Source: Rubidibacter lacunae KORDI 51-2 (GTDB taxonomy: Bacteria; Cyanobacteriota; Cyanobacteriia; Cyanobacteriales; Rubidibacteraceae). From it: DNA of 64,000 nucleotides. The stretch lies in assembly GCF_000473895.1 (NCBI RefSeq), contig NZ_ASSJ01000035.1:114477-178476 (forward strand), written 5' to 3'. Shown here piece after piece: positions 1-9,721 of the stretch. Below the pieces are notes generated by a model. That model was not told the origin of the DNA. It saw only the letters and a program-made list of their open reading frames with translations, and made no database searches. The number at the start of each line of letters is the position of its first letter. Position 1 is the stretch's first letter. The translations under genes were made by a program, and so were the position numbers.

Positions 1-89
1 AGCGGGATGTAGGCAAGTCCGACCGAGATCGCGGCGATTGCGATCGATACCAGCGGGCGAGTGCGTTTGGAAAAATACGGTAAGCGCAT
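1..89 (-). CDS. N-terminus of a membrane-anchored or secreted protein, cut by the window edge
   Basis: The first 29 codons of a minus-strand gene are visible, starting at an ATG at 87-89 and running off the left edge. The peptide begins MRLPYFSKRTRP and continues into a hydrophobic stretch (about residues 12-29), as in a signal anchor or signal peptide. It lies 48 bp downstream of the coiled-coil membrane gene and in the same direction, so it is probably the third gene of an operon with the VWA lipoprotein. No functional domain is inside the window. The family cannot be identified; another solute-binding/VWA protein or a membrane partner would fit the context. Confidence 0.5.
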   Translation of the reverse strand, partial: MRLPYFSKRTRPLVSIAIAAISVGLAYIP

Positions 90-137
90 GGTGTGGGCTC
101 CGCGAATTCGGTCGCAAATTCGGCAAAAGCGCGCCTT

Positions 138-863
138 CTAGCGCGCGACGAGTACGCCGAGATTGGCTTCTAAGCCCTGCAAGTCATCGCCAAGCGAGCG
201 CAGCGCCCGGATGCGATCGGCATCGGTCAGATCGGCAACTCGCAGTTGGTTCTGCAGCTCCTGCATCGTTCCGACTGCATCGGCGATCGCGGTGGACAAG
301 GCAATTACCTGTGCCTGGCGGGCGTCTTGACCCTCACGGGCGAGCGCGAGGTTGCGCTCCAAACTTGCAATCAGGCGATCGCGTTGGGTCAGGGCAGCGT
401 CACTACCGGGAGGTTGTTGGGACCAAACTGCCTGCAACTGTGCTTCGAGGTCGCGGATGGACAACAGCGAATCGCTGCCGTGCAGGCGGCGAGTAAAGGC
501 ATCGACGCGTTCCGGCAGTTCGCTGGCGCGATCGCAAGCGTATTGAACGACCGAGAGCAGCTCTAGTTGCTCGCCCCCCGTCAACAGGCGGGCGGCTTCC
601 TCGCGTAGGTCTTCGGCTTGGCGGACCAGACGCTCGGCTTGCAGGCGGGCAGCGCGGACTTGACGGACCAGCTCTGGATTTTCCAGATCGACTTCGGGCG
701 GTTGGCGGGTTTCGATCGCGATCGCCACTGCTGTTGATACGATCGCCGCCACCGGGACGATGACTGGAACCGGCAATCGGGCCAAGCGCGCGCCCGCGAC
801 CAGCACGATCCCGCCCAGGAGGACGGCGAGCGGATATTGCAGGGGATTAGCGAGTTTGTCCAT
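138..863 (-). CDS. Conserved hypothetical membrane protein with coiled coil
   Basis: A 241-residue protein with two short hydrophobic segments near the N-terminus (about residues 10-50), followed by a long charged, Ala/Leu/Gln/Arg-rich region with heptad character (about 60-235), predicted as coiled coil facing the cytoplasm or periplasm. I prefer the ATG at 861-863 over the TTG three codons upstream. It sits 50 bp after the stop of the VWA lipoprotein gene, on the same strand, suggesting co-transcription. No catalytic motif is visible. Such helical membrane proteins often act as scaffolds or partners of the neighbouring VWA protein, but that is inference and the function is unknown. Confidence 0.7.
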   Translation of the reverse strand: MDKLANPLQYPLAVLLGGIVLVAGARLARLPVPVIVPVAAIVSTAVAIAIETRQPPEVDLENPELVRQVRAARLQAERLVRQAEDLREEAARLLTGGEQLELLSVVQYACDRASELPERVDAFTRRLHGSDSLLSIRDLEAQLQAVWSQQPPGSDAALTQRDRLIASLERNLALAREGQDARQAQVIALSTAIADAVGTMQELQNQLRVADLTDADRIRALRSLGDDLQGLEANLGVLVAR

Positions 864-913
864 AGATCTCAAGAGATCGCGCGATCGCCTTGGCTGGTGT
901 GCCTGTTCGGTCC

Positions 914-2647
914 CTAAAACTCTAGTTGCAAGTCGGCCATCAAACTGACGATGGTTTCGGGATCGCCTTCGCTATAGTACCCGCCGTTAGTGTGGGCGAG
1001 CTGTTTCAAGAGATCGGGATTGAATCCACCGCTACCGCCATAGCCAATGGTGAAAACGGCGACGCCGCGATCGCTCTCGAAGTTGGAACTCTCTAAACGC
1101 TGCTGCAGTCCGCCGAAGGGCAGTTGCGAGTCGGTATCGTCCCCGTCGGTTAGGACCAACACGGCGTTAATAGCATCTTCGCGGTAGTTGCTCTGCAGCC
1201 AGTCGCGAGCAAACAGCGTGGCGTCGTACAATCGCGTCCCGCCGCTCCCGCGCAGGCGGCTGACGAACTGAATGCCGCGATCGCGTCCTGCGGGCGTCCC
1301 GTCCACGAGCACCGGCTCGCCGATATCGCTACTGAACGGCACGATCGTAATTTGCTCCTTGGGTCCTAAATTGTTGATGTAGCTCAGCAGCGTATTTTGC
1401 ACTGCAGCTAGCTTCTTGCCGCGCATCGAACCGGAGACGTCTACAACCACGACGACTTGCGAGGATTTCTTTGCAAAGAGCTGCCAGCTTTCCAGCATCG
1501 CTGCCACAACTTCCGGTTGCGGCGGTCGGTAGGAGTCGTATTGCGGGTTGGCAATGACGCCATAGCTTTCATCGAACTTGGCACTCAGGGGCACGCCAGG
1601 GACCCCCGGGCGCAGTCCCAAATCGGTGGCAATTTCTTGGATTTGGGGCGATCGCAAGAACTCGATGATGGCTAGGGCGGCAGCGCGCTCTCGATCGCTC
1701 ACCCATGGCGCGTTCGGTAAAATTGCGCGCATGTTCGAGGTATAGGTCGCGGCCGGATAGATGGCTTCGTAGCGCGTGCCGTCGGTCGCTTCCGTATTCG
1801 CGCGAATTACCAGCGATTCGTACACTGACCCCGTCGACGCCCAGAACGGTCCGTTTTGCACCATGTCCCGCGCCAGCGAACTCGTTGAAGTACCGTAGCG
1901 AGTGATTTTAGCCTGGATCGCGCGCACTTGGTCTTGGTATTGCTTCACATCGGAAATATCGATCTCTTCCGGGCGCTTACCGGTCACGGCCGCAAATTGC
2001 GCCACGAGAGTTTGCAAGCCGGAGTTCGAGCGCGTCGGCGCGGTGTGTACGAAGCGCACCGGCAGCGGCGGGCTGCTGGGATCGATATCGCGATGGTTGT
2101 CGAATTGCGCGATTGCCCCATATGGATCGGGGACTTGCCGCAGTCCGTCAGCAATATCCGACCGTGCGAGTAATACCATCGGGCTGTATGCAAGCAGCGG
2201 CGCGTCGGTTAAACCGGGAATGTAGTTTTGCCCGGGGAAGATCCGATCTATCTGGTAGATCGACAAAGCGTGATAAATGCCGCCGTCGACCGATACCAGG
2301 GTGGGAAATGCAGGATCGTCGGCTTCGATGGTGCCATTGCGTAACTGCCGTCCGAGATCGGTCACGCTTGAAACAACATCGCCGCTACCCAGTACTTCGC
2401 AGCTCAGGTAATACTGCGTGCCGTCATCCAGGCGAGGATTCCGCGCGTTCAGCCGCTCTGCTGCCTCTTCGCAAAAGTGGTCCAGAGCACTTCCGGCTAG
2501 GAACTTAATTTCTAAACCGCTGCGGCGACCCCCGTTACCGTTTGGTCCTGGGAGTATCCAGCAGCCACCGAGCACGGTCGATCCGATCGCGCCCAATAGC
2601 ACGATCGCCTGGCGCGACTGTAAAAACCGTTTTATTGAAAAATTCAT
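914..2647 (-). CDS. Lipoprotein with solute-binding domain and C-terminal VWA domain
   Basis: A 577-residue protein. The ATG at 2645-2647 is chosen because it is followed directly by a lipoprotein signal peptide with lipobox LGGC (Cys29). Residues about 40-370 resemble an extracellular solute-binding (type 2 periplasmic) fold. From about residue 398 a von Willebrand factor A domain follows, with the MIDAS motif DVSGS (Asp403, Ser405, Ser407) and the later TDGDD motif for metal binding. SBP-VWA fusions are known conserved cyanobacterial proteins of unknown role, probably membrane-tethered metal-dependent adhesion or assembly factors. It is the first gene of a probable three-gene operon with the coiled-coil membrane protein and the truncated gene at the window edge. 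The domain call is firm; the biological role is open. Confidence 0.85.
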   Translation of the reverse strand: MNFSIKRFLQSRQAIVLLGAIGSTVLGGCWILPGPNGNGGRRSGLEIKFLAGSALDHFCEEAAERLNARNPRLDDGTQYYLSCEVLGSGDVVSSVTDLGRQLRNGTIEADDPAFPTLVSVDGGIYHALSIYQIDRIFPGQNYIPGLTDAPLLAYSPMVLLARSDIADGLRQVPDPYGAIAQFDNHRDIDPSSPPLPVRFVHTAPTRSNSGLQTLVAQFAAVTGKRPEEIDISDVKQYQDQVRAIQAKITRYGTSTSSLARDMVQNGPFWASTGSVYESLVIRANTEATDGTRYEAIYPAATYTSNMRAILPNAPWVSDRERAAALAIIEFLRSPQIQEIATDLGLRPGVPGVPLSAKFDESYGVIANPQYDSYRPPQPEVVAAMLESWQLFAKKSSQVVVVVDVSGSMRGKKLAAVQNTLLSYINNLGPKEQITIVPFSSDIGEPVLVDGTPAGRDRGIQFVSRLRGSGGTRLYDATLFARDWLQSNYREDAINAVLVLTDGDDTDSQLPFGGLQQRLESSNFESDRGVAVFTIGYGGSGGFNPDLLKQLAHTNGGYYSEGDPETIVSLMADLQLEF

Positions 2648-2792
2648 GATGCGTCGAACCCCGGATCCCCTGCACCTTAATTGTCTCATTTGCTACAAAC
2701 AGCAATGGGAAAAAGTATTCCCTTGCAACGGTCTCAGTCCCGCGCGACCGATTATGATGCCGATCGCCCGCGGCAGCTGCATCGCGAATTTT

Positions 2793-3668
2793 TTATGTTT
2801 TCTCAATCAAATAATCGTCGAGGGCGCGGCGCATGATGTCTACGGGGACCGGTTGCTGTAGCCAAAGTTCCAGGGAAGCAGCCCCCTGCTGCACGAGCAT
2901 TTCCAGCCCGTCGATCGCGATCGCGCCGGAGCCCCGCGCCACCTCCAGAAAGCGGGTCGGACGCGGCGTGTATATCAAGTCGTAGGCGATCGCGCCCGGC
3001 TGCAAGCGCGCGAGTGTCGATGCATCGACTGGCAAGCGATCGGGGTGGGGGGTCATGCCGACTGGCGTGGTGTGGACTAGCAGCTCCGTTGTTGCTAGAA
3101 GTTCGGGCAATACGTCCCACGTGCAAGTATCAACCTTCGCGCTCAGTTCGACATCCTGCCAGCTTGCCTGGAAGGTTGCCAGCTTGTCCGGGTTGCGCCC
3201 GACCACCACAACTCGGCGGCAGCCCAGCTGCGCGCAACCAACTACCACCGCTCGGGCCGCGCCGCCGTTGCCGAGAATGACCGGGACGACCTGTTGCCAG
3301 TCGCGATCGCGATGCTCTCGCAGCGGCGCCACAAACCCCGCTGCATCAGTATTCGTCCCCGCCCAGCCCGTTGCCGTCCGCCACACCGTGTTAACCGCGC
3401 CTACTTGTCTTGCGGTTGGTGAAATCTCTGTCAACAGCGGCAGCAAGTCTTGCTTGTGCGGAATCGTTGCATTGAAGCCGACGAGCGCGATCGCTTCAAA
3501 GCCTGCCATTGCCCGCGGCAGGTCACCGACTGCCACTGATAAAGGAACGTAAATGTAGTCGAGTCCGAGAGCAGCAATCGCGGCATTGTGCATCACGGGC
3601 GATAGCGAGTGTTCGACCGGAGCGCCGATGACGCCGAGAAGTTGCGTGCGACCGGTAATGAGATGCAT
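2793..3668 (-). CDS. aroE: Shikimate dehydrogenase
   Basis: A 291-residue enzyme that reduces 3-dehydroshikimate to shikimate with NADPH in the cytosolic chorismate pathway. The substrate-binding signature lies near the N-terminus (GAPVEHSLSP at about residues 16-25, with the two Ser that contact shikimate). The catalytic Lys-containing motif NATIPHK follows at about residues 65-71, and the glycine-rich nucleotide loop GNGGAAR at about residue 133. Length matches the family (270-290). It lies upstream of the VWA operon with a 145-bp gap, so it is probably independent. Its product feeds chorismate to the PabB-PabC fusion elsewhere in the window. The assignment is secure. Confidence 0.95.
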   Translation of the reverse strand: MHLITGRTQLLGVIGAPVEHSLSPVMHNAAIAALGLDYIYVPLSVAVGDLPRAMAGFEAIALVGFNATIPHKQDLLPLLTEISPTARQVGAVNTVWRTATGWAGTNTDAAGFVAPLREHRDRDWQQVVPVILGNGGAARAVVVGCAQLGCRRVVVVGRNPDKLATFQASWQDVELSAKVDTCTWDVLPELLATTELLVHTTPVGMTPHPDRLPVDASTLARLQPGAIAYDLIYTPRPTRFLEVARGSGAIAIDGLEMLVQQGAASLELWLQQPVPVDIMRRALDDYLIEKT

Positions 3669-4624
3669 GTGTCAAGTAATAGAAACAGCATTAAACAGTA
3701 AACCTTACGGCGAGCGCGACGTCATTGGGTATGTCACGCGATCGCGAGCTGGCCTGCGGCTAGCCTAACAAACAGTTGATTACACGAATTGACGCCAAAT
3801 AAAAAGCAATTGCGGCCGAAACGGAGTATGAGAAAATTGAGCCTTCTTTACTAGCCTATTTTATACAGAAAGAGGCTGACAAAACCTTAGGATCGACTAA
3901 TTAGTTGCTCGTTGCTCGGGATCGGACGAACTACCTGGTCCCGTGTGGTTTTGCGATCGCGTAGTCCGAGCAAGCAAAGCGACTATATACACTAGGCGAG
4001 ACCAGCAGCATCAAACAAGGGGTCGAAATCTCGATCGGATGCGTGCAGAAGCAAGGCTCATTCTCACGAGATCGACTGTTTGTAGAAACCAACTGGTCGA
4101 TTGCCTAAATTCAAGAGAATACCGGCAATCACTTGAGCAAGTTTAACTACAGGGAAAACGGGATACAGCCTTTGCTTAGCTAGTGAGGTACACATGTTTT
4201 TTTGGATTAGTTTTATTGAAAGTTTTTCTAGAAGGGAGAGCGTACCTCACGAGACTGAGAAATGCTGTAAAACCCAAGCAGTAATGATAGATTTACTAGG
4301 TGTTCCTGAAGTTATACCTGTCTCGCCATACATCAGTGTCCTACCTGCCAAGCTCAACACACGGTCAAGAATAGTCATATTCACGCGGGCAAAATCACTT
4401 TCTCTGTAAGCAGAGTGGCGAGATCGGAGAGAAGATGTTGCTGTTGATACTGCCTCGACTTGTGGCTCAATCCATTCTTTACAGATACCCTCCAGTCATC
4501 GTGCAGCTATGGGCGTTATTTCCCTTATAGATCGAATGCCCCATTAGACTACAAGACTGCTGCCCGGAACGACAAATTATAATGGCTGAGTTGCCATACC
4601 CTTGCAGTCGCACCGTATTTCGTT
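3669..4624. other. Intergenic region, no recognisable gene
   Basis: About 950 bp separate the divergent aroE and miaB genes. The stretch is AT-richer than its flanks. It contains only short open frames (for example 4194-4409 plus, 71 codons) whose products resemble nothing I know and which lack good ribosome binding sites. One HIP1 octamer is at 3953-3960. I see no tRNA, strong terminator or repeat. Confidence 0.5.
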
Positions 4625-6001
4625 ATGACCGACGCCGATCGCCGCTACCACATCACCACGTTCGGCTGTCAAATGAACAAAGCCGACTCGGAGCGCATGG
4701 CCGGCATATTGGACGCACTCGGCTGGCACGCCTGTAACGATCCCGATCGCGCCGATCTCGTTCTCTACAACACCTGTACGATCCGCGATAACGCCGAGCA
4801 GAAAGTTTATTCCTATCTCGGGCGGCAAGCCAAGCGCAAGCGCGATCGCCCCGACCTCACTCTGGTTGTCGCCGGGTGCGTCGCCCAACAAGAGGGCGAA
4901 GCACTGTTGCGCCGCGTGCCGGAACTGGACTTGGTGATGGGACCCCAGCACGCCAACCGACTTGGCGACTTGCTCGAACAAGTGTTTGCTGGCAATCAAG
5001 TTGTCGCGACCGAACCGATTCACATCGTCGAAGACATCACAAAACCCCGCCGCGATAGCACCGTCACCGCCTGGGTCAATGTCATCTATGGCTGTAACGA
5101 GCGCTGCACGTATTGTGTCGTCCCCAATGTGCGCGGCATCGAACAATCTCGCTATCCCGAAGTCATTCGCGCCGAGATGGAAGTCCTCGGGCAGCAGGGA
5201 TTCAAAGAAGTGACGTTACTCGGTCAAAACATCGACGCCTACGGTCGCGACCTCCCCGGCTCTACACCTGAGGGGCGGCACCAATATACGCTGACGGATT
5301 TGCTCTATTACGTTTGTGACGTGCCGGGTATCGAACGCATCCGCTTCGCCACCAGCCACCCCCGCTACTTCAACGAACGCTTGATTCGGGCCTGTGCCGA
5401 ACTGCCGACAGTCTGCGAGCACTTCCACGTGCCATTTCAATCCGGCGACGACGACATTCTTCGCGCCATGTCACGCGGCTACACGCGCGATCGCTACCGT
5501 CGCGTTGTCGATAAGATCCGCCGCTATTTGCCCGACGCTGCTATCAGCGCTGACGCGATCGTCGGCTTCCCGGGCGAAACCGAAGCCCAATTCCAGAACA
5601 CAATGGATTTGGTCGCTGAAATCGGCTTCGACCAACTCAATACCGCTGCTTACTCGCCGCGACCCGGCACGCCGGCGGCAACTCATCCCGACCAAATCGA
5701 TGAGGAAACGAAACGCGATCGCCTGCAGCGTCTCAACCATCTAGTCGCCATCGAAGCGGCCGAGCGATCGCTGCGCTACGCCAACCGCATCGAAGAGATT
5801 CTCGTCGAAGGACAAAACCCCAAAGACCCAACCCAAGTGATGGGGCGCACCCGCACCAACCGCTTAACCTTTGCGCCTGGCGATATCGGATTGTTGAAAG
5901 GGCAGCTCGCGCGCGTGCGTATCTCTCAAGTACGTGCCTTTAGCCTAACGGGCGAACTCCTGCCGGTGGACGATCGCCAAGTTCTTCCAGCGCTAGTCTA
6001 G
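4625..6001 (+). CDS. miaB: tRNA-2-methylthio-N6-dimethylallyladenosine synthase MiaB
   Basis: A 458-residue radical SAM methylthiotransferase that converts i6A37 to ms2i6A37 in tRNAs reading UNN codons. The N-terminal UPF0004 domain carries the three ligands of the auxiliary 4Fe-4S cluster (Cys15, Cys51, Cys85). The radical SAM motif CxxxCxxC is Cys157, Cys161, Cys164. A C-terminal TRAM domain (about 380-450) follows. Length is typical. The ATG at 4625 gives an N-terminus leading straight into the conserved TTFGCQMN motif. A small membrane protein gene begins 42 bp downstream on the same strand. The MiaB subgroup, rather than RimO or MtaB, is supported by the CQMNK N-terminal motif. Confidence 0.96.
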   Translation: MTDADRRYHITTFGCQMNKADSERMAGILDALGWHACNDPDRADLVLYNTCTIRDNAEQKVYSYLGRQAKRKRDRPDLTLVVAGCVAQQEGEALLRRVPELDLVMGPQHANRLGDLLEQVFAGNQVVATEPIHIVEDITKPRRDSTVTAWVNVIYGCNERCTYCVVPNVRGIEQSRYPEVIRAEMEVLGQQGFKEVTLLGQNIDAYGRDLPGSTPEGRHQYTLTDLLYYVCDVPGIERIRFATSHPRYFNERLIRACAELPTVCEHFHVPFQSGDDDILRAMSRGYTRDRYRRVVDKIRRYLPDAAISADAIVGFPGETEAQFQNTMDLVAEIGFDQLNTAAYSPRPGTPAATHPDQIDEETKRDRLQRLNHLVAIEAAERSLRYANRIEEILVEGQNPKDPTQVMGRTRTNRLTFAPGDIGLLKGQLARVRISQVRAFSLTGELLPVDDRQVLPALV

Positions 6002-6042
6002 GAACGAAGACCTGTTCAACGTGCTTTGCTTGGAGGTTCCTC

Positions 6043-6249
6043 GTGAAAACTCTCGCGATTATTCTCAATATTTTCCTGCCAGGCGTTGGCACGCTCGTCG
6101 CGGGCAAAATCGGCATCGGCATCGTCCAATTGTTGATCCTCGCGATCGCTGGCGGCGTTAGCATCACGGGTGTCGGCATCATCGCTGGCGGACCGATAGC
6201 CTTCCTGAATTGGATTTGGGCGCTCTACACCGTCGCTAAGATGAAGTAG
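6043..6249 (+). CDS. Small two-helix membrane protein
   Basis: A 68-residue hydrophobic protein with two membrane segments (about residues 3-20 and 26-58) and a Gly/Ile-rich sequence beginning MKTLAIILNIFLPGVG. A GGAGG-like ribosome binding site (TTGGAGGTTCCTC) precedes the start. The LPGVGTLVAGKIGIG turn resembles TM2/YqaE-like small membrane proteins common in cyanobacteria. It follows miaB by 41 bp on the same strand. Function is unknown; a stress-related membrane role is only an analogy. Confidence 0.7.
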   Translation: MKTLAIILNIFLPGVGTLVAGKIGIGIVQLLILAIAGGVSITGVGIIAGGPIAFLNWIWALYTVAKMK

Positions 6250-6453
6250 CTACCGTAGGTTAGTCAGCTGCAATCGCTTTTTCAACGCTACCCTGCCTGC
6301 GGACATGTCACCGGCCGGGCAATTGCCTGCCTTCCATCGCGCCCGGACTTCAACGATGCTGGCAGAACGGTCTGGAAGCATGATGCTGAGGCCAGAGCGC
6401 AACAGCGATCGCCCGGAGGCTACTGCTATAATCTGCGGCGTCGCGCGCCATAA

Positions 6454-7464
6454 ATGTCGTCGCTCATGCCTCTTGCGTCTCAGCCCGGATCGATCTATCT
6501 CCTTGCCGCTGTCAGTTTTCTCATCAGCTTAGGTGCCGTCCGCTCCATCGAGGTGCGCTGGGGATCGCAGCTACTCGACGTGCCAAACGAGCGCAGTTCC
6601 CACAAACAACCGACGCCGCGTGGGGGAGGGTTGGGCTTCGTGGTTGCATTCGCGATCGCCAGTGCGGTCTTTGCGCTCGTGGATCGCGCTGCTGCGCCGA
6701 TCTTCTGGCATCTCTGGACGGTACTTTTACCCCTGTCAGTAGTTGGCATCCTCGACGATCGCGGCAACGTTCCGGCAGGTGCGCGCTACCTCGTGCAACT
6801 CTCTGCGGCCGGACTGGCAGTCTATTGGTTCGGCGCGTTCCCGCAACCGTGGTTGAGTGCTTGGGGCAGCATCGGCACGGCGATCGCCTGGGTGCTCACA
6901 GCAATCGGGTTCACAGCCCTGGTCAACTTCTACAACTTCATGGACGGCCTGGACGGCCTGGTTGCCGGTTCGACAGCCTTACAGCTTGGTTTCCTGGCAA
7001 CCGCTACGGAAGAGCCGCTATGGGGGTTGTTAGTGGCATCGCTGCTCGGATTCCTGGTACGGAATTGGTCGCCGGCAAAAATTTTCATGGGCGATGTGGG
7101 CTCTACGGTGCTCGGCGCGTGCGTGGCAATCGCGTTGCTGAATGTTTCCGAGCCCGCTCCAGCGTGGACGCTGCTGGCAGTCACGCTGCCGCTAGTCGGC
7201 GATGCCGTCTACACCTTGGCGCGACGGCTGCTGCGCGGCGAAAATATCTTCCAGGCACATCGCACCCATCTGTATCAGCGCCTGCAACAAAGCGGGTGGT
7301 CCCACGCGAGCGTTGCCGCGACTTATCTAGCTCTAACAGCAACAGCTGCCCTAGCAATCGCGGCTCTCGGAAGCACCGGCGGCTGGCTTTGCCTGGGTGG
7401 GGAGGCGATCGCGCTCTCGATCGGGGAAGGCTACCTGCGATCGCGCCAGCAAGTTCCGGCCTAG
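6454..7464 (+). CDS. MraY/WecA-family phospho-sugar transferase (glycosyltransferase family 4)
   Basis: A 336-residue polytopic membrane enzyme with about ten transmembrane helices. Conserved family motifs are an Asp-rich loop around LDDRGN (about residues 105-110), the NFYNFMDGLDGL motif (about 157-168) and FMGDVGS (about 211-217), which bind Mg2+ and the nucleotide, plus a terminal cytoplasmic His-rich loop (QAHRTHLYQRL). Members transfer a sugar-1-phosphate from a UDP-sugar to undecaprenyl phosphate, starting polysaccharide or O-antigen synthesis. The lack of other murein genes nearby and the divergent sequence argue for a WecA-like rather than MraY role. An internal start at 6466 is possible. 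The substrate cannot be told from sequence. Confidence 0.85.
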   Translation: MSSLMPLASQPGSIYLLAAVSFLISLGAVRSIEVRWGSQLLDVPNERSSHKQPTPRGGGLGFVVAFAIASAVFALVDRAAAPIFWHLWTVLLPLSVVGILDDRGNVPAGARYLVQLSAAGLAVYWFGAFPQPWLSAWGSIGTAIAWVLTAIGFTALVNFYNFMDGLDGLVAGSTALQLGFLATATEEPLWGLLVASLLGFLVRNWSPAKIFMGDVGSTVLGACVAIALLNVSEPAPAWTLLAVTLPLVGDAVYTLARRLLRGENIFQAHRTHLYQRLQQSGWSHASVAATYLALTATAALAIAALGSTGGWLCLGGEAIALSIGEGYLRSRQQVPA

Positions 7465-7520
7465 GATGTAGCGATAGGCCTACAGCGAGCTTGCTCCCGC
7501 TCCCGAGACCGATCCGAGCC

Positions 7521-9266
7521 TTGAGCATTCCCGCATTTTCCGATCGTACCGTTCTGCTACACGACGCTGCCGCGCGCCACTGGCTCTTGTTTCGCGCGCC
7601 GACGGAGATTTACGTTGCGCGATCGCCGGCTGAAGTTGTCCGCGTTCTTAACACCGTCCAAGCCCAAGTCACAGCAACCGGCTGCTATGCTGCTGGGTTT
7701 GTTGCCTACGAAGCAGCTCCCGGATTCGATTCAGCGCTGATAGCACGATCTCCAGGGGAGTTTCCGCTAGCTTGGTTTGGCATCTATCCGCGCCCCGAGT
7801 CGTTCGCTTGGCCGGACACCCGCCCCGCCAACGTTCCCCTGTTATGGGAACCATCGGTGGACGACTGCGGCTATCGGGATGCCATCCGCCGCATCGCGGC
7901 TTACATCGCTGCGGGCGACACCTATCAGGTGAATTATTCGTTCCGGTTACGCTCGCCGCTAACGTTCGCGCCGTGGGACCTATTTCAGCAAGCGATCGCG
8001 GCACAAGGTGCGGGCTATAGTGCTTACGTGCAGCTTCCTGACTGGACGATTTGTAGTAGCTCGCCGGAGCTATTTTGGCAGCGGCAGGGACGTTCCCTAA
8101 GTTCGCGTCCGATGAAGGGCACGATCGCGCGCGGTCTGTGGTCGCAGCAGGATCGCGTGCGGGCGCGTTGGCTGCAGCAGTCTGAAAAGAACCGTGCCGA
8201 GAACGTGATGATCGTCGATATGGTGCGCAACGACTTCAACCGCATCGCCGATCGCGGTAGCGTCAGCGTCCTGGGTCTCTTCGACCTCGAGCAGTATCCA
8301 ACGCTCTGGCAGATGACCAGTACCGTTGACTGCACCAGCGATGCCGGTCTTGCCGAGGTATTTCGTGCTGTCTTTCCACCAGCGTCAATTGTCGGTGCAC
8401 CGAAAGCCCGCACGATGGAAATTATTGCCGAGCTCGAAGATAGCCCGCGTCGGATTTATACGGGCTCGATCGGATTCGTCACGCGCGATCGCGCTCAATT
8501 CAACGTCGCGATCCGCACGGTGCTCGTCGATCGGCGCGCGCAAACGGCTGAATACGGCGTCGGCGGCGGTATTGTCTGGGATTCAAGCGATCGTGCCGAA
8601 CAGGAAGAATGCCACACGAAGGCGCGCGTGCTGAGCTATGTCGAGCCGAGGTTTTCCCTGCTTGAAACGCTGCTCTGGACGCCAAGGGACGGGTACTTTT
8701 TACTCTCGCTGCACCTGCAACGCTTGCAAGACTCGGCTGCATACTTTGCCCATGCGTTGGACGCGACCGCCATCCGGCAAAACCTAGAGTGCTTGGGCAA
8801 TCGCCTGCCGCCGCACCCGCACAAAGTCCGCCTGCTCGTCACCAAATCGGGTGCAGTGCGGCTAGAGCACTATCTCCACCAGCCAGCTGCAACAACCGTG
8901 CGTTTGCAACTGGCACGAGAGCCCGTGGATGCAGGCGATCGCTTCCTCTATCACAAAACCACGCATCGACGGATTTACGACCGCGCGCTAGCCGAACGGG
9001 GCAACTGCGACGACGTATTGCTCTGGAACCGAGACGGCGAAGCGACTGAAACCTGTTATTGCAATCTCGTTGCCGAGCTCGACGGGCAACTCGTCACGCC
9101 ACCCCTACACTGTGGGCTACTGGCAGGCACTTATCGCTCGTGGCTGTTGAAGCAAGGAAAGATTAGCGAGCAGGCGATCGCAGTAGCCGACCTCAAACGC
9201 TGCAATCGGCTTTTTGTTATAAACTCCGTCCAACAGTGGCGATCGGCAATCCTGATTAGCGAGTGA
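7521..9266 (+). CDS. pabB: Aminodeoxychorismate synthase component I fused to aminodeoxychorismate lyase
   Basis: A bifunctional 581-residue protein. Residues about 10-350 are a chorismate-binding domain of the PabB/TrpE superfamily, with motifs SSSPELF, RPMKGTI and the C-terminal GxGxGIVWDS-like loop (GVGGGIVWDS). Residues about 375-580 are a class IV PLP aminotransferase-like domain of the PabC type, with FLYHKTTHR and the ETCYCNL region. Together they would make p-aminobenzoate from chorismate for folate, with the glutaminase PabA supplied elsewhere. I choose the TTG at 7521, 56 bp after the previous stop; the frame is open far upstream but overlaps the transferase gene there. Such fusions are known in bacteria. 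Confidence 0.88.
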   Translation: MSIPAFSDRTVLLHDAAARHWLLFRAPTEIYVARSPAEVVRVLNTVQAQVTATGCYAAGFVAYEAAPGFDSALIARSPGEFPLAWFGIYPRPESFAWPDTRPANVPLLWEPSVDDCGYRDAIRRIAAYIAAGDTYQVNYSFRLRSPLTFAPWDLFQQAIAAQGAGYSAYVQLPDWTICSSSPELFWQRQGRSLSSRPMKGTIARGLWSQQDRVRARWLQQSEKNRAENVMIVDMVRNDFNRIADRGSVSVLGLFDLEQYPTLWQMTSTVDCTSDAGLAEVFRAVFPPASIVGAPKARTMEIIAELEDSPRRIYTGSIGFVTRDRAQFNVAIRTVLVDRRAQTAEYGVGGGIVWDSSDRAEQEECHTKARVLSYVEPRFSLLETLLWTPRDGYFLLSLHLQRLQDSAAYFAHALDATAIRQNLECLGNRLPPHPHKVRLLVTKSGAVRLEHYLHQPAATTVRLQLAREPVDAGDRFLYHKTTHRRIYDRALAERGNCDDVLLWNRDGEATETCYCNLVAELDGQLVTPPLHCGLLAGTYRSWLLKQGKISEQAIAVADLKRCNRLFVINSVQQWRSAILISE

Positions 9267-9721
9267 AATCGAAGTGCCCTTTTCCGAAATCGCAACCAGA
9301 GACGTCGATCGGAATTCGCGACCCCTACCGGTTGGCATTGCGTTCCGCTCCGACACGCAAATTGGCGGTTGCGACTCCAGCTGGCTGCTCGCACCTATTG
9401 CTTGCCGTCCCGTCTGTGCAGAATCGCGCTCGGCACTGCATCAATCGCATTGTCAGCTTCAGCAAGCATAGCCAATATCGCTGCTCGAGCAGTGCATCCC
9501 TCTAAGTGCACGCTATGGGACGGTCATCTTCATCCTGGTAGCCGAGCGATTTTGGACCTGCGGTCGCAAACCCATCACACCTTGACTTTTTAAGGGAACC
9601 AGAGCTAAGTTTGTTTTATGAGTAGTTCTTATGTACCAAAATAACGCTCTTGTCAGTACCCACGAACTACATTCCTGAAGATCTTGAAGATAGCAAAGCG
9701 GGAACCATTTGGAGTCAATCG
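9267..9721. other. Intergenic region, no recognisable gene
   Basis: About 455 bp between the pab fusion gene and the next coding region. Short open frames exist on both strands but overlap each other and carry no known motif. The frame of the downstream gene is open from a TTG at 9650, but the ATG at 9722 has a much better ribosome binding site. No RNA gene or repeat is recognised. Confidence 0.4.
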
